Source of the DNA: Campylobacteraceae bacterium
GTDB taxonomy: Bacteria; Campylobacterota; Campylobacteria; Campylobacterales; Sulfurovaceae
Assembly: GCA_027024155.1 (NCBI GenBank)
Contig: JALVTE010000056.1
Span: forward strand, 1 to 36,110
Reading direction: 5' to 3'
DNA: 36,110 nucleotides
The notes under the pieces are model-generated. The model worked only from the letters and a program-made list of their open reading frames with translations. It did no database searches and was not told the DNA's origin. This document shows positions 28,055 to 36,110 of the stretch, piece after piece; within the stretch, counting starts at the first letter, position 1, and each line of letters begins with the position of its first letter. The position numbers and the translations under genes are program-made.

Positions 28055-28212
28055 TAAAGAGTTTTGCCATATAAAGCACCTTCAATAAATTAAACTCTGT
28101 TTATTCCAAAAACTACACCTTTTACTATTTTAATACTGCAACTTTTCTTCTCTCAAAAGTTAAGATTTTTCAGATATAATATTAAAATATAATTCGATTT
28201 TATGGGAATACT

Positions 28213-29358
28213 ATGGCAATCATATTTTTTAGAGCATATAAAAACGGTAAAGAGACATTAGGAGAGATAGAAGCAACTTCTAATAAAGAAGCGCTTTTAA
28301 AAATTAAAAAGCAAGGTTATGAAAATATAGAGATATTTAATGATGCTAACTTTTCAAATACCCATGATAGCTTAAAAACTTTAGATAAAAAAAGTAGATT
28401 AGAATATATTAAATTAGACCAAATCAACCTTAGAAAGCCTACTTTAAAAAATAGCTTTTTAAGATTTTTAATAAGCAATAAAATAGATTTAACACTCTCT
28501 ATCTTTCTATTGCTTCTTGGGGTAATTTTAAGTATTAAAACTTTAATAGTTATTGGTGCTGTTTGGTTTATATTTCGTATTGGGCTTTGGATATATAGCT
28601 ACAAAACTATCTCTTTGTACGAGCAAATAAATATAGAGTATGCTTTTGGAAACTATATTAAAACTTTAGGTCTTATAAATAAACTTTTAAAATTATCAAA
28701 ACTTGAAAAAATAGAAGCTGATTTAAACTCTAAAAAAGCTCAAATTGTAGCTTGTAAGGGACATTTGAATTATGCTTTAGATATTATTGAAGAGTATAAA
28801 GATATATTTGAGAAACAAGCACCTGGAATGTATCATGGAAAAAGAGCTTCTATTTATTATTTAGCTAGAGATTATCAATCTTCTACACAAGAGGCACAAG
28901 AGTCTTATAATAAAAATCCAAACTATTTAACAAAAATGGATTTAGCCCTATATAATGCCAAAGTTGGAGATATAAATTATGCAAAAACACTTATAGAGGA
29001 TATCGATATACTTGAAGTTCCTATCTATGGTAAAAAGTTTTATTATATGATAAAAGGAATAATAGCTCATAAATTAGGAGATTTAGAAAATGCAAAAAAA
29101 GAGTTCGAAGAGATGATGAATGCATTAAATCTTTTTTTAGAGAACCCAATATTTTGGGGTTCTATCTCTATAGCTATTGGATATTATGCCCTACTTCTAC
29201 ACGACATAAATGAACAAGAAAAAGCTTTAGAGCTTTTAAAAGAGGGAACTGTAAAAATATTAAATGTTCATGCAAATGATTATTTAAGAGATAATTTACA
29301 CCAAAGATACCCTCAGTTATTTAAAAAAGAGCCTTATTGCAAAAAGAGCACTTATTAG
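28213..29358 (+). CDS. Membrane protein with GspF-like N-terminus and TPR repeats
   Basis: A 381-aa protein. The start (RAYKNGKETLGEIEATSNKEALLKIKKQGYENIEI) resembles the short N-terminal segment of GspF/PilC proteins, which is seen outside secretion systems too. Two adjacent membrane helices lie near residues 95-130 (LTLSIFLLLLGVILSIKTLIVIGAVWFIFRIGLWI). From about residue 145 it has TPR-type helix pairs (YALDIIEEYKDIFEKQAPGMYHGKRASIYYLARDYQSSTQEAQ; HKLGDLENAKKEFEEM). It may anchor a protein complex. No neighbour points to a function. Confidence 0.75.
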   Translation: MAIIFFRAYKNGKETLGEIEATSNKEALLKIKKQGYENIEIFNDANFSNTHDSLKTLDKKSRLEYIKLDQINLRKPTLKNSFLRFLISNKIDLTLSIFLLLLGVILSIKTLIVIGAVWFIFRIGLWIYSYKTISLYEQINIEYAFGNYIKTLGLINKLLKLSKLEKIEADLNSKKAQIVACKGHLNYALDIIEEYKDIFEKQAPGMYHGKRASIYYLARDYQSSTQEAQESYNKNPNYLTKMDLALYNAKVGDINYAKTLIEDIDILEVPIYGKKFYYMIKGIIAHKLGDLENAKKEFEEMMNALNLFLENPIFWGSISIAIGYYALLLHDINEQEKALELLKEGTVKILNVHANDYLRDNLHQRYPQLFKKEPYCKKSTY

Positions 29359-29391
29359 AGTTTTAGAAAAACTCTATTGGTATCATTTTAG

Positions 29392-30039
29392 CTAGTGTTG
29401 TTTTTTTAAAATTACAACCCCGTTATCTATATAAACTATTTCCATCTTTAATAATTTAGATAGGTACTCAAATGTTTTAGGTGTAAAAAACCTAACATGT
29501 GTTAAGTCATTTTTGTAATACCACGAAGCGAACTTCTCTTTTTCTGGGCGAAAGGCTGTCATTATTCCTAATATACCACCTACTTTTAGCATATTAGCTA
29601 GCCTAACAAGCTCTTCTCTTGGTTTATGTAAATGTTCAATTACTTCTGTTGTTGTTATAAAATCATATTCTTTTTTAAATACTTCATTATTTCGAGCATA
29701 AAATATATCGTATATATCCATTTTATACCCTAATTCTTCGAACATTTTAGAGAGTGTTGGTCCAGGTCCACTGCCAAAATCTAAGCCACAACTATTAGGC
29801 ACTATATATTTTTGAATTGGTATAAAAAGTTTAGATAAAAAAGCTCTATATCCACTATCTTGTGGAGAATTTTGGTGTTGGTCATACTTTTTCTTCTCTA
29901 TATCAATAGTAGGTAGTTGATTAACTGGTACAAAAACTAAGTTACACTCTTTACACAATAGATAATCACGCTTATTGTCACTATAATAACTCTCGACATT
30001 TATAGCTTTACATACCGGACATATGTTACCCTTTAACAT
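29392..30039 (-). CDS. SAM-dependent methyltransferase with N-terminal zinc ribbon
   Basis: A 215-aa class I methyltransferase. Cys7, Cys10, Cys29 and Cys32 (CPVC...CKEC) make a zinc ribbon. LDFGSGPGPTLSKMFEELGYKMDIYDIFYA is the SAM-binding motif I, and DFITTTEVIEHLHKP is motif II/post I, typical of Methyltransf_23 members. The substrate is unknown. It is convergent with the TPR gene and has an AGGAG-type site before its ATG. Confidence 0.85.
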   Translation of the reverse strand: MLKGNICPVCKAINVESYYSDNKRDYLLCKECNLVFVPVNQLPTIDIEKKKYDQHQNSPQDSGYRAFLSKLFIPIQKYIVPNSCGLDFGSGPGPTLSKMFEELGYKMDIYDIFYARNNEVFKKEYDFITTTEVIEHLHKPREELVRLANMLKVGGILGIMTAFRPEKEKFASWYYKNDLTHVRFFTPKTFEYLSKLLKMEIVYIDNGVVILKKQH

Positions 30040-30076
30040 TATAATATCTCCTCTTTTTAATAGATATTATAACAAA

Positions 30077-30145
30077 AGAGTTTTTCAAGAAGTCTATTAA
30101 AGAATTTCCAATATAATAATAGAGTTTTTTTAAGAAGTCTAATAA
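30077..30145 (+). repeat. Pair of 24-bp direct repeats
   Basis: AGAGTTTTTCAAGAAGTCTA (from 30077) recurs with slight change as AGAGTTTTTTTAAGAAGTCT (from 30121), 44 bp apart, between the divergent methyltransferase and membrane-protein genes. They could be regulator sites or a small duplication. Confidence 0.5.
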
Positions 30146-30171
30146 CTAATTTTTTCCATAAGGTTTAATTT

Positions 30172-30510
30172 ATGCTTACATTTTTCGTTTTACTACTTAT
30201 CTTTTTATACTTTAAGATTGCTAGAGTATATAATAAGCAAGAGTCTAAAAGCAATATAATATATATTCAGCATGCTATAGTTGCTATCTCTGCCTTTTTA
30301 ATTTTTGCATATGCTTTTAGCCATTTTGCTTGGTATATAGTTTTAATAATGTCTATAATATCTTTTATTATAGCAGGGCTTGCAATAACTGCTGTGCAAG
30401 TTGGCATATTTATAGATGGCAAGCCATTAATTGGTATTGGTTCTATATTTAAACATATCTATATTTTAACTGCATTAATTGTATTGTGTAGTGCTATTTT
30501 ATTGTTATAG
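30172..30510 (+). CDS. Small integral membrane protein, unknown
   Basis: A 112-aa hydrophobic protein with about four membrane segments (residues 1-12, 32-50, 53-72 and 90-112). It has no cysteine pairs or known motifs. ATG follows AAGG. It stands alone between divergent and convergent neighbours, so context does not help. Confidence 0.6.
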   Translation: MLTFFVLLLIFLYFKIARVYNKQESKSNIIYIQHAIVAISAFLIFAYAFSHFAWYIVLIMSIISFIIAGLAITAVQVGIFIDGKPLIGIGSIFKHIYILTALIVLCSAILLL

Positions 30511-30536
30511 TGCAGCTTTATGCTACACTATAGATT

Positions 30537-31457
30537 TTAATAGCTATATCCGATACCTATATAAGCATAATTGTTTTTAAACTTACTCTTAACTATACCA
30601 CCTAAATTTCCAGATAAATTTTTAAAGAGTTTCACTTTAATATCATTAACTTTCCAATTTTTATGCATATATCCAGCTGTTATATAAAAAGATGGGTCAA
30701 TTTCGAAAAAACCTAAATCTATATTTTTCTTCCATGGTCTAAATCTTATACCTGCATCTATATAATTATATCTTCCATGTACAGTTAAAGACGAGGCAAG
30801 AAAAGAGTTTTTAATCCAACCAACTTGATAACCATAACTTCCACTAATATATGTAGCAAACTTTTTAGTAAGATTGGCTTGTAGATAAATCATTGGTCCT
30901 AATTTGTATGTAAAAAAGTCTGTTTTACCCATATTAATTTTTGGTGCAATATTTGGCATATAAATTTTAGTCTCATCACTAGCAGAACTATCTAAATATG
31001 GTAAAGACAATCCACTATTAACCCCCAAACCTACTATATATTTTTTATTATTTATTAAATCGTAACCTAAGCCAATATTTGCATCTAGTCCATGTATTTT
31101 AAACTCTGCTGGCACAGAAACAGGAGAATATTTAGATGCCATATCTTTAAAATTATTTATAGTAGTTCTTAGAGTATTTGGCATAACAGAAGTTGCTTCT
31201 TGTATATAAGATACTAATTTATTTGATTTTTTAGCTGTATATAAATCTACATTATAAAACCAGAAAAAATCTGTACTAAATATATTACTATGTGCCTCTT
31301 CGTATGATAATACAGCAACTGTTTGGTCGATATCTGTACTCATAAATGGAAAACTTAGTTTCCAGTTAAAATTGCCTACAGCAATACGATACTCCCCTGC
31401 ACTACTACTCGATAGTAAAAGTGTAGATAAAACCGCTATAGATAAATACTTATTCAT
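30537..31457 (-). CDS. Outer-membrane beta-barrel protein
   Basis: A 306-aa protein with signal peptide (MNKYLSIAVLSTLLLSSSSA), then GEYRIAVGNFNWKLSFPFM and many alternating strands (DANIGLGYDLINNKKYIVGLGVNSGLSLP, YNYIDAGIRFRPWKK), ending NYAYIGIGYSY with a C-terminal aromatic. It is like the TIGR04219 family of outer-membrane proteins in layout. Function unknown. AGAGGT before the ATG. Confidence 0.78.
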   Translation of the reverse strand: MNKYLSIAVLSTLLLSSSSAGEYRIAVGNFNWKLSFPFMSTDIDQTVAVLSYEEAHSNIFSTDFFWFYNVDLYTAKKSNKLVSYIQEATSVMPNTLRTTINNFKDMASKYSPVSVPAEFKIHGLDANIGLGYDLINNKKYIVGLGVNSGLSLPYLDSSASDETKIYMPNIAPKINMGKTDFFTYKLGPMIYLQANLTKKFATYISGSYGYQVGWIKNSFLASSLTVHGRYNYIDAGIRFRPWKKNIDLGFFEIDPSFYITAGYMHKNWKVNDIKVKLFKNLSGNLGGIVKSKFKNNYAYIGIGYSY

Positions 31458-31548
31458 AAAACCTCTTTTTTGAGAGAAATTATATCCATATTATAATAAT
31501 AAACTATAGTTATATCTTAAATAAGCTTATTTAGATATACTAATGTCA

Positions 31549-31986
31549 ATGAAAAAAGAAGAGTATTTTACACTATTTGTCATATTAACAGTGTTATGTT
31601 ACGGTCTCTATTTATATGTAAATAGTAGCAAAAAGAGTAGATCTAAGCCTTTAGTATATAAGAGTACTAAAAAAGTTATTAAAATAGATAAAAACTTAAC
31701 TCAAGAGAGTATTATAAATTATATAGAGAATGTGATAAATAATGGTTCTAACCATTTGAACTTTCAAAAAGGTGGAATGGAGGGCGGTTATGTGCCAAAA
31801 GATAAGGCTAGAGATGTTGCTTATTATGTTTATGAATTAAGTGGTAAAAAAGCCAATAAGCCCTATTCCAAAGATGCTTCGTTATACTTTAGTAGTAACT
31901 GTGCAGGTTGTCACGGTACTAATGGAAAAGGAATAAAAGGCTCCTATCCCGATTTAACCAAAATTGTAAATAGAGTAACCCGTTAA
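31549..31986 (+). CDS. Membrane-anchored c-type cytochrome with unusual motif order
   Basis: I start at the second ATG (31549), two codons in. A membrane anchor (YFTLFVILTVLCYGLYLYV) is followed by a soluble part. The haem motif CAGCH (C120, C123, H124 in the longer numbering) is near the C-terminus and followed only by GTNGKGIKGSYPDLTKI. Upstream lies NYIENVINNG...GGMEGGY with Met79 and then ARDVAYYVYELSG, which looks like the Met-ligand and last helix of a class I cytochrome. The halves are therefore in reversed order: either circular permutation or parts of two haem domains. It overlaps the convergent phosphoribosyltransferase gene by 4 nt. Confidence 0.75.
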   Translation: MKKEEYFTLFVILTVLCYGLYLYVNSSKKSRSKPLVYKSTKKVIKIDKNLTQESIINYIENVINNGSNHLNFQKGGMEGGYVPKDKARDVAYYVYELSGKKANKPYSKDASLYFSSNCAGCHGTNGKGIKGSYPDLTKIVNRVTR

Positions 31987-32432
31987 ACTATAGGGTCTAC
32001 TTCCCAAAAGAAGTCTATCCATTGTGTTGCCTCTTTTACTTTAAAGTCTGCTTCGATTAAAGCTGTTGGTTTGTAAAAAATTGTTGCTAATTTAAATTCG
32101 CAATTTGGATATATTTGCTTTAGTTTTTTTAAAATTTCATTAAGAGTTACTCCACTATCTACAATATCATCTATTATAACAACTCTTTTGGCGTCATTTA
32201 AATCTGGTATATTAAATATCTCGATAGTATCTAAAACTCTATCCTTTTCATAGTGTATAGAATTTAGAGAAAATAGGCGTCTTGTATCTAAAGCCTGAGC
32301 AATAAAATGCCCAAGAGTTAGCCCTCCTCTTGCAACAGCTAGTAGTGTATCTGGTTTATACACTCTTAATTGTAATGATAACTCTTTGACATCTTTTAAA
32401 AACTCTTCGTAACTGTAATAATATTTTTCCAC
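31983..32432 (-). CDS. Phosphoribosyltransferase (purine type)
   Basis: A 149-aa type I phosphoribosyltransferase. RVVIIDDIVDSGVTLNEIL is the PRPP-binding motif, LLAVARGGLTLGHFIAQAL is the first loop, and ATQWIDFFWEVDP is like the base-binding hood of xanthine/hypoxanthine enzymes (Gpt type). It would salvage a purine base to its nucleotide. The start codon is GTG at 32432 with AAGG upstream. Base specificity is not certain. Confidence 0.85.
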   Translation of the reverse strand: MEKYYYSYEEFLKDVKELSLQLRVYKPDTLLAVARGGLTLGHFIAQALDTRRLFSLNSIHYEKDRVLDTIEIFNIPDLNDAKRVVIIDDIVDSGVTLNEILKKLKQIYPNCEFKLATIFYKPTALIEADFKVKEATQWIDFFWEVDPIV

Positions 32433-32566
32433 TTTTTAACCTTATTGATGAACTATATTATAGCAATTAGTATTGTAGTTTTGTTTAAATCTTTAAATAA
32501 GTTACTGGGTAATTTATCTTGTATGGCAACAAATATAACCCAGAATATTTTTAAGGATTGTTAATC

Positions 32567-32612
32567 TTTTATGCATAATTCTGGCTAAATATTAGTGTTA
32601 CAAAACCTAACA
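32567..32612 (+). promoter_or_regulatory. Motif upstream of acs related to 24911-24955
   Basis: ATTGTTAATCT, a spacer, then TGGCTAAATATTAGTG and TTA match the order and spacing in 24911-24955 (ATTGTTAATCT ... TGGTTAAATATAGTG, CTTA). It lies about 95 nt before acs and may be a regulator site. Confidence 0.4.
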
Positions 32613-32706
32613 TATAAAAAGCATATAAAAGTATTTGCACTATATAAGATAGTTTTAAATAAAAGATTGTTACTTTATTACCATAAGCAATTTATAGGAG
32701 TTAAAT

Positions 32707-34650
32707 ATGAGCAAAGAAATATACTACCCAAACCCTGAGTTTTCTGCACAGGCAAGAATAAAAAGTATGGATGAATATTGGGAATTACAAAACAAAGCCA
32801 AAGCCGATTACGAAGGCTTTTGGGAGGCTTACGCAAAAGAGAAGATAGATTGGCTAGAGCCATATAGCAAAGTACTAGACGAGAGCAATGCACCATTTTA
32901 CAAGTGGTTTACAGGTGGTAAGTTAAACGTATGTAACCAGTGCGTAGATAGACACCTAAAAGATAAAGCCGATGATGTTGCAATTTTATTCGAAGGCGAC
33001 AGAGGAGATGTAGAGAAGATTACATTTAAGCAGTTAAGCCAAAGAGTAAACCGCTTTGCAAATATGCTTAAAGAGCAATTTAGCGTTAAAAAGGGCGATA
33101 GAGTCGTACTATATATGCCAATGATTCCAGAAGCAGCTTATGCAATGTTAGCGTGTACAAGAATTGGGGCTATTCACTCTATTGTATTTGGTGGATTTAG
33201 TGCCGAAGCTCTAAGAGATAGAATAGAAGATGCCGAGGCAAAAGTTGTAATTACAGCCGATGGAGCATATAGAAAAGGCAAGCCATATCTTCTAAAGCCA
33301 GTTGTGGACGAAGCCCTAAAAGCTGGTGGCGATAGTGTAGAGGCGGTAATTGTAGTTAAAAGAAACAATGAAGAGATAGCGTGGAATGATATAGACAACA
33401 ACTACAATGAGTTAATAGAGAACTTTAGCGATGAGTGCGATTTTGAACCAATGGATAGCGAAGACCCACTATTTTTACTATACACAAGTGGAAGCACAGG
33501 TAAACCAAAGGGTGTACAGCACTCACAAGCTGGTTACATTTTGTGGGCACAGATGACAATGGAGTGGGTATTCGATGTTAAAAAAGATGATGTATTCTGG
33601 TGTACTGCCGATATTGGCTGGATTACAGGGCATACATATATCGTATATGGTCCACTAGCAGCCGGTGTTACAACTGTAATGTTCGAGGGTGTGCCAACAT
33701 ATCCAGATGCTGGGCGTGCGTGGAGTATGGTACAAGAGCATAAAATTACACAATTCTACACAGCACCAACTGCTATTAGAGTGCTACACAAAATGGGCGA
33801 AGATGAGCCTAAAAAGTATGACTTAAGCTCCCTAAAAGTGCTAGGAACTGTAGGCGAGCCAATAGACCCACCAGCGTGGAAGTGGTACTACGAAGTAGTA
33901 GGTGGCGGTAAATGTGCAATCGTAGATACATGGTGGCAAACAGAAACAGGCGGACATATGATAAGCCCACTGCCAGGTGCAACACCAATTAAACCAGCTT
34001 GTGCAACATTCCCACTACCTGGTATTATGGCAGAAGTAATAGACCAAGATGGTACACCTAAAGAGGTAGGAGAGACAGGCTTACTATGTATTACAAAACC
34101 GTGGCCAAGTATGATTAGAACAATTTGGAATGATGACGAACGCTATGTAAAATCGTACTTTGGTGATGCTGTTAAAGATGGAAAGCCAGTCTATTTTAGT
34201 GGTGATGGTGCCGTAGTAGATGAAGATGGCTACATTACAATTACAGGTCGTGTAGATGATGTAATCAATGTAAGTGGTCACAGAATGGGAACTGCCGAGA
34301 TAGAAGCAGCTGTTAAAAAAGAGCCAAGCGTTGCAGAAGTTGCAGTTGTAGGAACACCACACGAAATTAAGGGTGAATCTATATTTATATATGTTGTACT
34401 TAAAGAGCAAGGTGATAGTAGCAAAATAAAAGAGTTAGTAAACGCTGTACTATCTAGCGAAATAGGAAACATAGCAAAAGCAGACGATGTTATTGCAGTA
34501 TCAGGTTTGCCAAAAACAAGAAGCGGAAAAGTAATGCGAAGAATCTTAAGAGCTATTGCAAAAGGCGAAGCAATTACACAAGATACATCAACACTAGAAG
34601 ACCCAGCAGTAGTACCAGCTATACAGCAAGCTGTGGCGGATAGTAAGTAG
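32707..34650 (+). CDS. acs: Acetyl-CoA synthetase
   Basis: A 647-aa AMP-forming enzyme making acetyl-CoA from acetate, ATP and Co[19 protein letters not shown] (near residue 257) is the ATP loop, [16 protein letters not shown] is a core motif, [38 protein letters not shown] is the hinge and C-terminal domain start, and [14 protein letters not shown] holds Lys608, the usual acetylated catalytic lysine. The length matches the family. AGGAG lies 8 nt before the ATG. Codon use looks slightly more GC-rich than its neighbours, as for highly expressed genes. Confidence 0.97.
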   Translation: MSKEIYYPNPEFSAQARIKSMDEYWELQNKAKADYEGFWEAYAKEKIDWLEPYSKVLDESNAPFYKWFTGGKLNVCNQCVDRHLKDKADDVAILFEGDRGDVEKITFKQLSQRVNRFANMLKEQFSVKKGDRVVLYMPMIPEAAYAMLACTRIGAIHSIVFGGFSAEALRDRIEDAEAKVVITADGAYRKGKPYLLKPVVDEALKAGGDSVEAVIVVKRNNEEIAWNDIDNNYNELIENFSDECDFEPMDSEDPLFLLYTSGSTGKPKGVQHSQAGYILWAQMTMEWVFDVKKDDVFWCTADIGWITGHTYIVYGPLAAGVTTVMFEGVPTYPDAGRAWSMVQEHKITQFYTAPTAIRVLHKMGEDEPKKYDLSSLKVLGTVGEPIDPPAWKWYYEVVGGGKCAIVDTWWQTETGGHMISPLPGATPIKPACATFPLPGIMAEVIDQDGTPKEVGETGLLCITKPWPSMIRTIWNDDERYVKSYFGDAVKDGKPVYFSGDGAVVDEDGYITITGRVDDVINVSGHRMGTAEIEAAVKKEPSVAEVAVVGTPHEIKGESIFIYVVLKEQGDSSKIKELVNAVLSSEIGNIAKADDVIAVSGLPKTRSGKVMRRILRAIAKGEAITQDTSTLEDPAVVPAIQQAVADSK

Positions 34651-34718
34651 TTGATGGTTAATAGCTGATAGTTGATAGCTGATAGTTGATAGTTAATAGT
34701 TGATTGTTAGTAGTTGGG
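34651..34718 (+). repeat. Degenerate 7-bp tandem repeat (GATAGTT-like)
   Basis: About nine degenerate units of GATAGTT, GATAGCT or TTAATAG directly follow the acs stop codon. It is simple-sequence DNA with no reading frame and is prone to slippage. Confidence 0.7.
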
Positions 34719-34727
34719 GTTTTGTAG

Positions 34728-34749
34728 GGGACGACCTGAGTGTCGTTCC
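34728..34749. terminator. Hairpin after acs
   Basis: GGGACGAC and GTCGTTCC pair (one G-U) around CTGAGT. No T run follows, so as an intrinsic terminator it is weak. It resembles the REP-type palindrome at 22526-22541. Confidence 0.4.
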
Positions 34750-34789
34750 GTGAATTTAAACAACATTAAAACCTAATATAAACACCCAA

Positions 34790-35237
34790 AACAGTTTACA
34801 AACTTTTTACTTAAGCCAATTTTAAGCAAAAAACCAGCAAATGCCCTATTTTAGGCAAATTATAAAAAAACAGCAATTTTTAAAAAGTTTGCAAACCTCA
34901 TATTTTTAAAAATTCAAAATCGATTTACAAACTTTTAGTTTTGTTTAAGTTTTAAAGCCCCATTTTATGGGCTTCTTGAAACTTAAAATTAGCTGAAAGT
35001 TTGAAAACCTCTACTTTAGGGTGCGACAAAAAGAGATTTGCAAACTTTTTTAACCCCTCTAAAGCCCTTAAAATGGGAATTTTAAGCTAAAATTAAGCCA
35101 ACATTGCGTATAGTTTTGCTTAAGTTTACAAACTTTTTTTGCAAATCTTCGCAAAAGTGCGTAAATAGCCTCCTTAAAAGCTTACTGTTAAGTTAAAAAG
35201 AGAAGAATAAAAGTCTAAAAGCTCCATAAAACGAGCT
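34790..35237 (+). promoter_or_regulatory. AT-rich CRISPR leader with iteron-like motifs
   Basis: No gene is visible. Six copies of a motif GTTTRCAAACTTTTT (or inverse) occur at about 34794, 34882 (inverse), 34923, 34995 (inverse), 35035 and 35124. Spacings of 88, 41, 72, 40 and 89 show a near-symmetric pattern. Other strings also recur (TTAAGCCAA; ATTTTAGG/ATTTTATGGG). As the AT-rich stretch directly before the first repeat, it is the probable leader and promoter of the array. Confidence 0.6.
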
Positions 35238-36110
35238 ATGACCCGACCGCAGAAATGCAAAAGGGGATTAAGACGTTGTGGATAATTGTCCACTCCTTAT
35301 TGTCACTATATGACCCGACCGCAGAAATGCAAAAGGGGATTAAGACAGTCTTTCTTTTGTTGTTGCCTTACTCATATCGTACTCATGACCCGACCGCAGA
35401 AATGCAAAAGGGGATTAAGACCTCCAATCAGGAGCCCAAAAGAAGCTTATTAACCTCAGCTAATGACCCGACCGCAGAAATGCAAAAGGGGATTAAGACT
35501 ATAGACCATGGATATCACCGATTATATCAATGTCGATTATGACCCGACCGCAGAAATGCAAAAGGGGATTAAGACTTTAGAGGGTGTTTCAAAGTCTTCA
35601 ATTGGAGCGTCTGATGACCCGACCGCAGAAATGCAAAAGGGGATTAAGACACTATGGTTTCCATCCCATAAGAATACATCGTTACTATGACCCGACCGCA
35701 GAAATGCAAAAGGGGATTAAGACAAAACCCCAGCCGCTATTTCTTAGACTGTTGTATTATGACCCGACCGCAGAAATGCAAAAGGGGATTAAGACTTCTT
35801 CGATTTCTCCAGAATCAATGTATTCTTGGTTTTCCTATGACCCGACCGCAGAAATGCAAAAGGGGATTAAGACTCTAGGATCCCCATTTCTAAGGCATAT
35901 GCAACAGCATAATGACCCGACCGCAGAAATGCAAAAGGGGATTAAGACACCCGCTATTGCGGAGTGAGTTCTTTTCTAGCCCTATGACCCGACCGCAGAA
36001 ATGCAAAAGGGGATTAAGACCTTCGGTCTGAAAGAAAAACCAGGGAAAGATTTAACATGACCCGACCGCAGAAATGCAAAAGGGGATTAAGACGTCATTA
36101 GGTCTAATTG
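35238..36110 (+). CRISPR. CRISPR array, 12 repeats in view, continues beyond the window
   Basis: Twelve identical 37-nt repeats start ATGACCCGACCGCAG and end AAAAGGGGATTAAGAC. They begin at 35238, 35310, 35385, 35463, 35539, 35614, 35687, 35759, 35837, 35912, 35984 and 36057. The eleven full spacers are 35, 38, 41, 39, 38, 36, 35, 41, 38, 35 and 36 nt and all differ. A twelfth spacer is cut at 36110. The repeat end ATTAAGAC resembles the 5' handle of crRNAs of type I or III systems, so transcription is probably from left to right. No cas gene is in the window, so the type is open. Frames reading DPTAEMQKGIKT are translations of the repeat and not genes. Confidence 0.97.

Noticed and set aside
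29971-29985. A 15-nt match between the end of spacer 1 and the methyltransferase gene (CTTATTGTCACTATA)
   Set aside because: Only 14 nt lie in the spacer, at one end. With eleven spacers and AT-rich DNA a match of this size can arise by chance, so I do not call it self-targeting.
34790-35237. The region as a chromosome or plasmid replication origin
   Set aside because: The repeated motifs are suggestive, but there is no DnaA-box cluster that I recognise and no replication gene, and it directly borders a CRISPR array.
35255-35967. Overlapping plus-strand frames with repeated DPTAEMQKGIKT or MTRPQKCKRGL
   Set aside because: They are translations of the 37-nt CRISPR repeats and spacers; no ribosome site or homology supports a protein.

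Overview
The window looks like low-GC chromosomal DNA of a free-living member of the Campylobacterota (Epsilonproteobacteria; Sulfurovum- or Sulfurimonas-like by inference). Supporting signs are recA followed directly by eno and a small FtsB-like gene, an alpha-operon cluster rpmJ-rpsM-rpsK-rpsD-rpoA-rplQ, an MqnD-type menaquinone (futalosine pathway) gene, many small membrane and outer-membrane proteins, and strong AT bias with extended -10 promoters. The gene content is mostly housekeeping. The less ordinary material lies in dispersed repeats, a structured ribosomal leader and a CRISPR array at the right edge.

Layout. 1-6300: leuC, tilS and a GlnRS/YqeY fusion gene, all on the minus strand, separated by repeat elements. 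A 2-oxoglutarate dioxygenase gene (minus strand) is split by a 265-bp MITE-like insertion with a TTAA target duplication. 6300-7940: a TetR regulator and two genes behind twin operator-like palindromes (a CMD/AhpD-like protein and a hotdog thioesterase). 7920-10600: acpH-like, murE and a small conserved gene on the minus strand. 10740-13860: the alpha operon on the minus strand, with a leader that folds into a three-way junction plus pseudoknot. 13960-15430: a DUF2059 secreted protein and mqnD. 15569-18166: recA-eno-ftsB-like on the plus strand. 18177-24823: membrane and outer-membrane proteins, a CitE-like protein, a DegP-like protease, a lipoprotein, a DUF1858/DUF2249 protein and ilvD. 25172-25625: four tRNA genes (Gly, Leu, Cys, Ser). 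25842-32432: MltB-like transglycosylase, SMR transporter, secreted and TPR proteins, methyltransferase, outer-membrane barrel, an oddly ordered cytochrome c and a phosphoribosyltransferase. 32707-34650: acs. 34651-36110: a gene-free AT-rich leader with iteron-like motifs, then a CRISPR array with 12 identical 37-nt repeats in view, running off the window. No cas gene is visible.

How the parts work together. leuC and ilvD serve branched-chain amino-acid synthesis. tilS, glnS and the tRNA cluster serve translation. murE, the transglycosylase and the FtsB-like protein serve the cell wall and division. mqnD and the cytochrome serve respiration, and acs links acetate to acetyl-CoA. Two repeat families, one with GGGCACC ends and one with CATTGCCATTAAG ends, recur between 1 and 6 kb and again at 27.7-28.1 kb. 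They have broken one gene, supplied the last codons of another, and one copy carries its central segment in inverted orientation.
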